Shown in pieces: positions 1 to 9,500 of a stretch of DNA of 20,893 nucleotides. Under the pieces are notes generated by a model. It was not told the DNA's origin, searched no databases, and saw nothing but the letters and a program-made list of their open reading frames with translations. Both the position numbers and the translations under genes were made by a program. Origin of the DNA: Trachelipus rathkii (lineage: Eukaryota; Arthropoda; Malacostraca; Isopoda; Trachelipodidae); contig JABUQX010103454.1 in NCBI GenBank assembly GCA_015478945.1, positions 1 through 20,893 on the forward strand. The letters are read 5' to 3'. The first letter of the stretch is position 1, and every line of letters starts with the position of its first letter.

Positions 1-58
1 ACACTAAAAATAAATCGAAAGAAATTATTAAACTAACTTCATTCGATTAATCGCGTGT
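1..58. other. Left flanking DNA outside the Polinton
   Basis: This short AT-rich stretch precedes the left inverted repeat. The match between the left arm and the reverse complement of the right arm starts at 59 and does not extend into these bases, so they are taken as the insertion flank. The six bases next to the terminus (53-58, GCGTGT) do not match the six bases beyond the right terminus (TATATA). Confidence 0.6.
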
Positions 59-115
59 AGTTTACACAAAGGATATTGGAGGCAAATAAGCGCCTAACGC
101 GAAACGATCGATATC

Positions 116-169
116 GCGGGAGTTAATCACCGTGGGGGAGTTAATCACCGTGGGGGAGTTAATCACCGT
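116..169 (+). repeat. Three tandem 18-bp subterminal repeats (left end)
   Basis: Three copies of the unit GGGGGAGTTAATCACCGT lie at 116-133, 134-151 and 152-169; the first differs at one base. They sit about 60 bp inside the terminus. The right end has a degenerate mirrored set. A conserved iterated block at both tips could bind integrase or a replication-initiation protein; that role is inference. Confidence 0.85.
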
Positions 170-188
170 GTAATTTCTCCCCTTTTAT

Positions 189-220
189 CGACGAAAAAAA
201 ACCGCAGGTTTTTTTCGTCG
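189..220. repeat. Subterminal hairpin, left end
   Basis: CGACGAAAAAAAACC pairs with GGTTTTTTTCGTCG around a 3-nt loop, with one unpaired A. The counterpart on the right arm is at 14757-14790. The hairpin lies directly inside the 18-bp repeats and is kept at both ends of the element. Confidence 0.8.
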
Positions 221-224
221 AAAA

Positions 225-345
225 GAAAAAAAATTAATTATTAATTAATTAATTAAAATATTAAAAAAAATATAATAAATAAAAAAAAATCAAATAGAAA
301 TAAATAAATATATAATATAATATATAATATATATTTTAAAAAGTA
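225..345. repeat. TTAA/TAAA-rich low-complexity tract (left arm)
   Basis: A run of TTAATTAA and TAAATAAA-like sequence with no coding potential. It is mirrored at 14635-14757 in the right arm, where the TTAA tandem array is longer and more regular. Confidence 0.8.
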
Positions 346-1020
346 TATGGCCCCGCACCGCACAGCTTACGTACCCCTGCATTCCCCCATTCCGCTTAGG
401 GTGGGGTGCAGCCCCGCCTCAAAAATTAAATATGATTCGTAGAAGGCTGAAGACAGAAGGAAGAAAGAATTTGGAGCTGGGGTAGGAGGAGCCCGAGTTG
501 GAGGAAAGGTTTCTGAGTCGATGTCGGATTCGGGTCCGAGACCCCCCGGGAAGGGTCCCTTCTGTGAAAAATGAAGAAATGGCAATGGAATGGCAAAACA
601 GGAGGAAGAAGAAGGAAGATGGCGAAAAAAGGAGGAAGGGATGGAGGAAGGAGAGTTCAGGAGAAAGGAACGAGTTGGAGAAAGGTCTGAGTCAGAGGCG
701 TCGATTCGGCATCGGCACCCGGTGCTGGAGCCGGTGCCGGTGCGAGTTAAGATAAATATTCTTTTAGTCCATATCTTACATCAAGAATATATGTTTATAG
801 GTTGGTAGATCTCGAAATATGACGGTTATAAGTTCCGTAGAAGGGTGTCTGGGACCCCCAACGGAGGGGGTTCCCGACTGAAAAAAAAATGCATGGAATG
901 CAAAAACAGAAGAAGCAAGGAAGAAGGAAGAAGAAGGAAGAGGAAAGAGTCTGAGAAGGAGACAAAGTTGGTACCGGCACCGGTGCTGGAGCCGGTGCGG
1001 CAGCCGAAGTTATAAACATT
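345..1020. repeat. GC-rich tandem units inside the left arm
   Basis: The composition changes abruptly to GC/purine-rich. Two direct units about 315 bp apart (about 530-745 and 845-1010) share the same order: a C5/G5 hairpin (850-876 in the second unit), a CATGGAATGC-like segment, a GGAAG-rich purine tract, and a GGTGCTGGAGCCGGTGC block. Both units recur inverted in the right arm. Open frames on either strand are purine/pyrimidine low-complexity without a recognisable domain, so no gene is called. Confidence 0.75.
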
Positions 1021-1164
1021 CGTTTAATAATACAATAGCACATAAGTGCTTCTGTTCTAACATGTACATGTCGTCAATTGCATTGCATCTTGCAAAGATA
1101 AACACGTTTTCTAAATGTTGAAGACTAGACATATATATTTTCAAATCTCATTTTCTTTTATAAC

Positions 1165-1680
1165 GTACTAGTATAATTTTTTTTTGTTTGTTAATAAATT
1201 TATTTTTTGTACCATATTTAAAAGTGTAAAATAAAATGAAAGTTAAAAGTTTAATTTTGTTAATTCAATTATTTTTTCTAACTTTTTTTTATAAGTCTGT
1301 ATTTTTACATTCTTAATTTTTGCTACAAATTTTTTATTTTAATTTTTTTTTTTTTTATTCAATTTATTTTTTCTATTTTTTTTTATTTAAGTTTTATTTT
1401 ACAATTATTTACATTTTGTTTTTTTTTTTTTTATTTTTAATTTTTTTTTTTTTTTTTGTTTTTTATTCAATTTATTTTTCTAACTTTTTTTTTATAAGTT
1501 TTATTTTTACATTTATACTTTTTTTAATTTTATTTGTAATTTTTATAAAATTTTTTATTTAAATTTATTTTTTTCTAACTTTATTTTCAAACTTTTATTT
1601 ATTTGTTTTGTTTCTTTTAAACATTTGTTTTTACTAAAAACATTTTATGCTTTTTAGTTTATAACTTAAAAAAAATTTGC
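1165..1680. repeat. T-rich low-complexity tract (left arm)
   Basis: Long T runs broken by A and an occasional C or G. The 80-codon open frame here encodes almost only Phe/Ile/Tyr/Leu and is an artefact of composition. It is mirrored by the A-rich tract at about 13330-13835. Confidence 0.85.
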
Positions 1681-2035
1681 ATTTTTTACATACCTTAAGC
1701 AGTAAATCAGGAAATCAGTATAATTAAACCACCCACCCCACCCTCCTACCCTTCCATGATGCTATGAATCTATTGATCTATTGATCTATTGATCTATTGA
1801 TTCAACATATTTTGTTAACATAACACAAAAACTTTTATTTATTTTGTTTTGTTTTCTTTAACATTTGTTTTTACTAAAACAATTTATGCTTTTATGGTTT
1901 ATAACTTAAAAAAAATTTGCCTTTTTTACATACCTTAAAGCGGTAAATCAGTAAATCAGTTAATCAAAACCACCCACTCTATCCTCCTAACCTCATGATT
2001 ATTGAAAATCTATTGATCTATTGATCTAAGTCATA
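1590..2035 (+). repeat. Duplicated module of about 240 bp with TATTGATC octamer arrays (left arm)
   Basis: Two direct copies (about 1590-1828 and 1830-2035) share the order ACTTTTATTTATTT, a TTTGTTTTTACTAAAA segment, TTTATAACTTAAAAAAAATT, a TTTTTACATACCTTAA segment, a pyrimidine-rich CCACCCA segment, and then tandem TATTGATC repeats (four units in the first copy, about two in the second). Both copies are also present, inverted, at about 12930-13395. Confidence 0.8.
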
Positions 2036-2098
2036 TTATTATCATATTATAAGTATCTTTTGTATAAACATAACATTAAAAATAATTATCTATTGCTG

Positions 2099-2270
2099 TA
2101 GTTGGTTGTTGTTGAATGTGCGTTTGTTGGGGTTGCATTTGTTGCAGCCTTAGATGTTGTTAGTTGTTGTGAAATGTTGCTGTTGTTGAAATGTTGTTGT
2201 TCGTTGTTGTTGTTGTTGTTTGTTGTGTTGTGTTGTTGTGTTGTTGTTGTTTGTTGTGTTGTAGGTTACA
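2099..2270 (+). repeat. TGT/TTG trinucleotide array (left arm)
   Basis: An imperfect TTG repeat. The 63-codon Val/Cys/Leu frame across it is not a credible gene. It pairs with the longer CAA array at 12661-12890. Confidence 0.85.
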
Positions 2271-2512
2271 AATATATCAAACGTTCAAGTTGAATGAAAA
2301 TATACAACACTTTTTCAACATATCTCTAAAATATCTAATGTTAATTTTAATTAACATTAAATATTGAAAACTAAACAAAACTATATCTCATCCTAGCCTA
2401 AACTGACATACAGCATTCAATAACAAGGTAACTAAAATTAGAAGTTTCAACTTACCAGCTGAAGTCAGCATAGCAATCTCAATCATTTACTATTACAACA
2501 ACGCACAAAAAA

Positions 2513-2612
2513 TTATATTATTATTATTTATTATTATTATTATTATTATTTATTATTATATTATTATTATTATTATTATTATATTATTATTTATTATTAT
2601 TATTATTAATAT
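2513..2612. repeat. TTA trinucleotide array 1 (left arm)
   Basis: Imperfect ATT/TTA repeat, mirrored by the AAT array at about 12246-12415. Confidence 0.9.
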
Positions 2613-2917
2613 TATTTATTTCCAAATTATCTCACCATCAATAACCGCGTGCGATCACTTGTAGCCTGCAGGCTCAAACTAAAACATTGGTATGATAAAT
2701 TGCTCTCTACCCTACACCTAAACAAATACGCAATTAGTAGCGCTCCAAGGGATAACCAATCAAGAACTGTATTTGCTATCGGCATCACGGCAGCCAAGAA
2801 AATTCGAGGAATGACTCTTAATTCTTATTATTCTTTGACACATGAGAAGGGGTAATGAGATATTTATATTTTTGTCATTTACTTTAACATCTTTTTATCT
2901 TACAGTAGTTTTATTAT

Positions 2918-3052
2918 TATGTATTATTTATTATTAATTATTATATATATTATTATTATTATTATTTATTATTATATATTATTATTTATTTATTATTATT
3001 ATATTATTATTATTGATTAATTATTATTATTATTATTATTATTATTATTTTA
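2918..3052. repeat. TTA trinucleotide array 2 (inner edge of left arm)
   Basis: Imperfect TTA repeat that ends where the core begins. It is mirrored by the TAA array at about 11800-11948. Confidence 0.9.
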
Positions 3053-3159
3053 GTGCTTCTTGGTATTAAAACGGGAAGAAAAAAGAGTTTTTATTTTAAA
3101 AGCGTTTATAACATAAGGAAGACCTTGCTTGTCATTAGTGTTAGGGTATTATCCTAGAA

Positions 3160-3779
3160 CTGGACAGTGTTGGGTAAATTGATGTTCCGTGCTCCTGCTA
3201 CATGTCTTTGGTGTCTGTTCCTACAGGATGCGGGAAACCTTTCTTTTATTAACATTTTTAAAAGAGGTTGAGATTCTTCGAGCAAAAAGCCTGTTAAAAT
3301 CATTCTGGTGCTACAGTGTCTTACCAAGAAAAGTTTAATGATTACAAAGATGTGATTCAATTTTCATGAAGGTATATACGATGTAAAGTCTTTGGAAAAT
3401 ATACAGGGTCACAAAATTATAATCCTTGACGAATTTGATGCATTAAATTTGAATGATGGATATAGTGAAACTTTCACAGTTTACTCTCATCATTTTAAAA
3501 ATCACAGTATTTTTTATAACACAGAATATTCTTTCATCAGAATAGTATAAGCGTGATATGTCTATTTAAAACAACACAGTATTATAAATTTTGTTTGGGC
3601 AAAGAAGGGATATGAGTCAGGTCAATGTTAGGCTACCCAAATGTTCCCTACTCAACGTAAAGAGTTCCTAAAAGTATATAAAAGAGGTTACTTCTATCCC
3701 TCACGGTTATTTACTCTGTGAGCTTCATCCTGAAGAACACGCACTAAGTGTTACTTTCGTTACAAATATCTTGACCTAA
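3160..3779 (+). pseudogene. ATP: FtsK/HerA-type DNA-packaging ATPase of the Polinton, frameshifted
   Basis: In Polintons and related viruses this ATPase is expected to power genome packaging into capsids. A Walker A motif reads VPTGCGKP at 3217-3240; the usual K-T/S is K-P here. A Walker B-like KIIILDEFD lies at 3413-3439. Between them, FWCYS and FHEG match the family pattern. Downstream come the SHH segment near 3489, a QMFPTQ segment near 3637, and a C-terminal PHGYLL...TFVTNIL segment ending at a TAA (3777-3779). These family-like segments keep the right order and spacing but lie in different frames, so no open frame exceeds 70 codons. The start is uncertain; an ATG at 3182 is a candidate. 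Length (about 200 residues) is near the family norm. It is the first gene inside the left arm. The family call is firm from order and motifs; function in this copy is unlikely unless the frameshifts are sequencing errors. Confidence 0.78.
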
Positions 3780-3799
3780 CGAGATTGAGACAGATAATA

Positions 3800-4200
3800 C
3801 CTGACATAATGAGACTCTTTCAGAAGCAGATTTAACTTACTTTCATTAATGTAGAAAATTAAAACCTTTGAAACCTTCCTGAAAAAACGAAACGATCTGT
3901 GAAGGATGAAAAATTTATACCAATTGTATTAGCAGAAGTAATGCCTAAATCTTATAAAAAAATGATTATTCCTTTAACAGACCTCAGAATAAGCTAACGT
4001 CGTCATCAGAAAGCATCATTAAAAAACTGCCGTTTTAACGAAAGAAACTTAAAATAAAAAGAAGCTATTACAAAAAGGCGGTGTGTTCCTACCTTTACTT
4101 TTTCAGTGCAACCCTTTGATAACCAAGTGGCTTGCTCAATGCGATGAAGAAGGTAGTGGTTTTACCCTACAGCGATTTATGAGAAGATGAAATATAACAC
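3800..4200 (+). pseudogene. Unidentified coding remnant after the ATPase
   Basis: A short plus-strand stretch around 3895-4010 reads as basic protein-like sequence (for example MPKSYKKMIIPLTDLR) with mixed codon use, unlike the neighbouring microsatellites, then breaks at stops. It lies between the ATPase and the integrase, where Polintons often carry small structural or unknown genes. I do not recognise the family. Confidence 0.3.
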
Positions 4201-4212
4201 AGGAACCCTATT

Positions 4213-4330
4213 TCACAACAACAACAACACAACAACAACAACAACAACACAACAACAACAACAACAACACACAACAACAACAACCAACAACAACAACAAC
4301 AACAACAACAACAAACAACAACAACAACAG
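4213..4330 (+). repeat. CAA trinucleotide array in the core
   Basis: About 115 bp of CAA/AAC repeat between the ATPase and integrase regions. The 80-codon Asn/Thr/Gln frame (4187-4429) is due to the array. Its motif matches the CAA array of the right arm, although it lies outside the inverted repeats. Confidence 0.9.
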
Positions 4331-5110
4331 TTCGAACGCTCAATCAAAACCGTCAACCTGCAAAACAGATCGGTCTATACCCTTATCAACCATTTTATTC
4401 AACAGCCAACCTTTGAGTTGTATATGTGATCCGCAAGTTGAACAGATAAATAATTACGAGAAGGAAACTGCATATAAATTAAACTTTGATGTTAACATTC
4501 ATGAAAAAAAGAATCCTATATCAAAATGCTATACAAAAAATTAGGTAAGATCTAAAATTTGCTAAGTTCACCATAATGTATTTCTTCTGCAGAACAGCTC
4601 GAGAGAACTAAGATTGAAGTTGAAAAGAGAAAGCGCTAATTTTAAACATATACCCAAGAAAGCTTACCAATGAGGAATAAGAAAACGGGTTTTAGCTTAT
4701 ATAAGATTTTAAAGACGGATCAGCTTACTGGAATGAACTCGCGTCAAGATCTTATTGACGGAGAAACAATAGCGGTGTCGAATATTGTTTTACTTGAAAC
4801 CGAAATCTCTCTGCGGTGATTGGAAGAGGCTTCCGGTGGCAGGATGGAATAGGATAACAAAGAACTTCAGAAACTATGAATTTCCCGAGAAAACTTATAT
4901 CAGAATAAACAAAGGATTAACGGAACTGGATAACTGATATCCAATGACTCCTAGGACCGGTTGTGAGTACATCGTGGGATTGTTATTACTTTGCGAGTGC
5001 GGAGTTAGATTAAAAGATGCTAGAGTTAGAAACACATTTACGTTCAAGTGCAAGGAAAGAATAACGAAAAAAACGATGTGTCTGTCGCTTCAAAATTGAT
5101 TAGTTTCCTA
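4331..5110 (+). pseudogene. Degraded coding region where Polinton structural genes are expected
   Basis: There is no long open frame, but several short plus-strand stretches look protein-like: near 4440-4540, 4672-4815, 4880-4945, and 5040-5110 (where one frame contains IYVQVQGKNNEKNDVSV). The last weakly resembles the N-terminal strands of the single jelly-roll minor capsid protein of Polintons. That is a tentative impression only. No double jelly-roll major capsid protein (normally about 600 residues) could be fitted in the space. Confidence 0.3.
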
Positions 5111-5327
5111 ATTATTTATTGTTACTTTTTTATATGATTGTATTGTTTGTAATTTTAAATTATGTATTTTACATATGTTATCTTTCTGTATACATGTGTT
5201 ATTTCTTTTTAGATTTGTAATTTAAAAATAGTTAATATTAGTTTGTAATTGAAAATAAAAATATTTTCATATAGACATTCGGTTTTTCATATCCCCTAAA
5301 CAACAGTATAATGAATTATGTTTTTTA
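5111..5327. other. AT-rich spacer before the integrase
   Basis: AT-rich sequence with no coding signal. It contains AATAAA-like runs near 5250-5262 that could serve as a polyadenylation signal for an upstream plus-strand transcript. Confidence 0.4.
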
Positions 5328-6290
5328 TTGATTAATGATCTTGTGAATCAATGGAAACTAAGGAGGCGGTCGATAAATTATTACTTAGACATGAAACAGT
5401 CTTACAGTGATATGGAGGCTTTTCAATTGGTTCGCTTTCAAAGTTTCCTCACCATAATAAAAAAAGAACTGAAAAAATTATTTTTTACCAAGGGAGGATG
5501 CTTTTACTCTGCATAAACCTATTGTAAGAAAAAAATTTCCTACACGAAAAACCATAGCCCGTCATTTAGATAACGTCTGGCAGTTAGATTTGACAGAGAT
5601 GATAAAATATAAATCTTACAATGCAAGGGTATCAATACATTCTTTTTGTGATAGATGTATATTCCAGGTATTTATGGATTAAAGGCTTTAAAGATAAAAA
5701 GTCCAGAAAACTGTTACTGAAACTGGTTGAGAGAATTATAAATTGAGGATAAACAGTATATCCTCAATTGTTGGTTCCAGATTAAAGGTTCCAGAGATTT
5801 TTAGGTAAGAGTTTCAAGAAATAGTTACGGAGTATGATTAGGGTATTACAACACATTTTCAGTTAATTTAAAGCTGCAATTGTGGAAAGAGTACAAAGAA
5901 CTATAAAGAAAGAATGCATAGGTATTTCACGAAAATGAATACAATTTAAATATATAACGATATACTGCAAGACTTGCTTTATTCTTATAATAGTCTTACA
6001 TAGAACACTTAAGAAATACCCCTAGATGGTAAAGACCAAAACCTTCTGTACAGAGTTGCCTCGTTCGCAAAAATAAAAGATAACACAGGCATTAAATTAG
6101 GAGATTATGTGAGAGTGTCTAGGTCAGATGAAAATTTCAGAAAAGGGTATGAGGCTGGATGGTCGAGAGAAGTTTTTAAAGTAGATACCGTCAGAGAATT
6201 CCCGAGAGATGGGATAAAATTATACTATCTCGAGGATTTAGATGGCGACCACACACACCCCACCCACCCCCAAAAACACACACACACACA

Positions 6291-6321
<31 letters not shown>

Positions 6322-6444
6322 ACACACACACACACACCACACACACACACAACACACACACACACAACACACACACACGACACACACACCACACGACACA
6401 CACACACACACAGTTCTTTGTATGCACAGGTTGATAATAAATAG
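5328..6444 (+). pseudogene. INT: Polinton integrase (retroviral-type rve core plus chromodomain-like C-terminus), frameshifted
   Basis: This enzyme inserts the linear element into chromosomes by DDE strand transfer. The N-terminal part (5328-5530) includes a GGFSIGSLSKF-like segment in a shifted frame, then DAFTLHKPIVRKKFP. The core has the first Asp in WQLDL (codon 5587-5589), the conserved FVIDVYSRYLW segment near 5645-5680, a second Asp before a KGSRDF-like segment (codon 5780-5782, followed by one extra T), and Glu in KAAIVER (codon 5885-5887). The Asp-Glu spacing is 35 codons, a DD35E triad. The C-terminus is open from 6109 and reads LGDYVRVSR...FKVDTVREFP...YYLEDLDGD, a chromodomain/SH3-like fold typical of Polinton integrases. 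A CA array (6244-6412) follows in frame, then a short tail to the TAG at 6442-6444. Possible poly(A) signals are AATAAA at 6436-6441 and 6449-6454. All three catalytic residues remain; frame breaks make the copy inactive as read. Confidence 0.88.
6244..6412 (+). repeat. CA dinucleotide array within the integrase C-terminal coding region
   Basis: About 170 bp of CA repeat with CCA/AAC interruptions. It begins right after the codons for LEDLDGD of the integrase and leaves the frame open (His/Thr codons) into a short tail. The opposite-strand Val/Cys frames are artefacts. Confidence 0.92.
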
Positions 6445-6549
6445 AGGTAATAAAATAAGATTGTTATTTACATTTATATTAAGTATAAACTTTTTTAATT
6501 AAAAACAATAAACATTGTACAATAAACATAGATGGATATTTATAATATA

Positions 6550-9500
6550 TTAAATGGAGATCAACGTGCCCTTAAACCCATAGGATGCTGTTCGAAAAGA
6601 ATTTTTGATAGAAAACCGCTTATCAGCTGTATGTTGCATCATCTTGGTCCCGGATACAATACTAACACCTCCGTATTTTCCGGGTTGAAAAGTTGTAGTA
6701 GGAATACTATAGCATAACCCTCCTCTGTTACTCCCGTGTAAATTAGCATTAGGATTCTGTGATTCGTCTATTCGAGCTGCCTTTTTATGAGGTAGGTCAT
6801 CGTCTCGTGCGTCATCTTCATCGACATTATACAATTGTATTTCATTCATTGCTTTCACTGTAACATCATGGTTTTTGATATCATCATACAATGACTCATC
6901 ATGGCCTGTACTATTTTCAGAACTATGATCATACACCAACTTTAACAGTTTTTCAAAATGAAGGATCTTGTTGTATCTTTACTTGATTGTAAGGCCTTTT
7001 GGCCTTTACAATATAATTTTATATTTCCTCAGCGGTTTCTTATTCTAACAGCATAAGACTTGGCCCTGTACACACAAAGATCACCGTAGCCCCAGGGCAT
7101 ATCTCTATTTCATCGTGTTAGTTCACCTAAAAGTTTCCTGTGTCAGGAACTTCATCGTATTCTCCAGCGACAAAAATCCAAGATCTGATATCGCAGTACA
7201 ATGCCCTTTGTTATGACTTGATAAGTAACTCATGATAATTTTTATACAGCTAGCATATGCAGTTGTAAAGTGCCAGCAATAGGATATTTTGTAGCAGTTA
7301 CGATTCGTTCGGCAGCGCATCTTTTTACAACTCGTCACCAAACACTATTTTATAGCCTATTGGAATAACGCTAGGGACTCAATATCGCTTTGTTATTAAG
7401 TTCCCATTACTTGCGCTCTATCCTAGTACATTTACTTACATACTTCTCTTGTGAGGTTTATTTTGTGCAATTTTCCCCAAAGAGAATTGAGACACAATTT
7501 TGCAATGAATCGCCCCAGGATTTTTCTTGATATTGTTAATATCAAGTACGACACCTTCCTTTTCTTTGAAAAGACGGATAAACTCTTTAAGTTTTTCCTC
7601 GAAATCAGGATCATCCTCGTGAATATTATTTGGTAGACCTGATGCCTCTGTCTTTATTTTTAGGAAGTGGTTCACATATCCTTCAAATAAAAAAAACTCC
7701 TTCTCTTTAAACGTCCAAACTTCAAATATTTAAGTTATTTCGTAACCCACATCTCTATAGCAATTTGAATTTCAGTGTTGTGTATACACCTTCAATGGCT
7801 CGTTCATTCTCATCATGATTGCATTTTGAGCTATTATCTTTAACACATTTTACACAGAGTGGAAATATTAGTTTATTTTTGGTTCGTTCAGCGAGGACAG
7901 GGATGTATAAGTCTTGAGGAGGAAGAATCTTAATGTAAGCTGCGCCGAAATATTTGTCATTGAGACCATTCTTGAATGATTCAATGTCTGGTACTTTATC
8001 ACCTATTAGTTTTTCTGGGGGACTACAAGGGTATTTCATTCTTCTGAACATAAGGATAAAGCGATGTATAGTCTAAATACATGATCTTCTGTCCTTTAGT
8101 TGGAGGATAGTAATGTACGAAGGGTTCAGTGCGGCCTCCAAGCAATGAATCATCAATTATGAGCCTGTTGTTAACAACATCATTACTAAGACGTTGAATA
8201 TATTCACTAATGCTTATATTTTTATCGGTATGATTAGGATCTTGAATAATTTCTTCTTTTTGCATTTTCCATTCACATTCCCACACACGTATGACATTAA
8301 AACCGGCTTCTTTATACCTATCTTCTTGTTTTCATGGTGAGATTGTAGCGATCCACAGCCGATACGCATATGCAGCGTACTTTCCTTTATTACAGCCTTA
8401 TGGACCATGCCATGCCAACAATGGTATAGGAAAAGCAGTTTGTTACTCCATACATATGCCGAACCCATCCAGCGGTAGAGCCATTTATTTTTAGATTTTG
8501 AACCCTTTCTCTCACCGTTACATGCATGCCTTATGTTATATATTGTTCAATCTTTTCCTGATACATAAGGCCATGCGAATTGGCTTCGTATGTGAAAGGT
8601 TAGGGTTCTCATCGACCTAGAATAGGTAATTTTTTCCCAGGCATAAAAACACATTTTTATTAAAGTGTGAAACATAAAGCATGCAATTGTTGTGTTGCAG
8701 ATATCGTGGAATAGTATAGCAAATGGTTTTAATGAAACTGTCCCTAAACTTCTCAAAACATTTTCTTAGTATATTAACATCTTGGGCACAATACTTTTCA
8801 CATTCTTCAAAAACATCGTATTCTTTATTTTCAAAACTATTGTAATACTCTTCAAATTCTAGCTTTTCATTTGTCGACATTTTTTCTACTTCAAAGAATT
8901 TCTTGTCTGGAATAAGTCCTTTATAATTCAAGGTATCTTCATTTAAAAATGTATAGGGAAAGAAACCCTTGGAATTGTCTTTTTCACTGACACCCATGCA
9001 TTTAGGCATGCTTTTCAGTGCACATGGTGTAAATAATAATGTATCCCTGAAGACTATGTTTCCATTCGTCCCCATTGATATGATTTTATTGCCTCTTTTT
9101 ATAGGATTGCTGCTGATTAGCATCTGAACTTTTGGTGTGAGGTCAATAATGCTGCGGATACGAACTGGTGATCGAAATTCTACCACATTATGCTGCAGCA
9201 AAATTTAAACTTTTTGATTTAAGATCTTTTTACTTGAAAAGTTCCATTAGAAATAACTGAAAATTTCCTACAGTCCTTTTTCGTCTCTAATTTAAATGTT
9301 TCTTGTTCTCTTGACCGCAATGTGAACTTCTTTGCTCACCTTCCTTATTGTGCATACATCACAGTATCATTCCTTGGTACCAGTAATAAGGGATTCAATT
9401 TATTATTTTCTTTCTCCCTATTATCATTCATAAACCTTTATCTTCCTAGTTAATGTCTCGATAGCATAGTAACAGTATGAACCACCACCGGCATCAGTAT

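Larger units (their letters stand above)
59..3052 (+). repeat. Left terminal inverted repeat of the Polinton (about 3.0 kb)
   Basis: Read inwards, this arm matches the reverse complement of the right arm block by block: terminal 18-bp repeats, hairpin, TTAA-rich tract, GC-rich tandem units, T-rich tract, duplicated TATTGATC module, TGT array, unique segment (about 2275-2510), TTA array, unique segment (about 2630-2915), second TTA array. Pairing stops near 3052, where left and right core sequences become unrelated. The arm is far longer than the few hundred bases to about 1 kb common in Polintons. The unique segments show no convincing coding potential. Confidence 0.9.

Noticed and set aside
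1320..1562. 80-codon Phe/Ile/Tyr-rich open frame resembling a membrane protein
   Set aside because: It is a translation of the T-rich tract of the left arm, mirrored as a Lys/Asn frame at 13396-13632. Composition alone explains it.
1740..2020. Spaced TATTGATC octamers considered as a CRISPR-like array
   Set aside because: They are contiguous octamer tandem repeats with no unique spacers, in a eukaryotic transposon arm.
2649..2855. 68-codon frame in a unique segment of the left arm
   Set aside because: The matching segment of the right arm (about 12030-12235) has indels that break the frame, and no family features are visible.
3154..3360. 68-codon minus-strand frame
   Set aside because: It is antisense to the ATPase Walker A region, where the plus strand carries recognisable motifs in order.
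6191..6427. Minus-strand Cys/Val-rich open frames resembling a small Cys-rich peptide or toxin
   Set aside because: They are the antisense of the CA array inside the integrase. Cys/Val alternation is what GTGTGT encodes.
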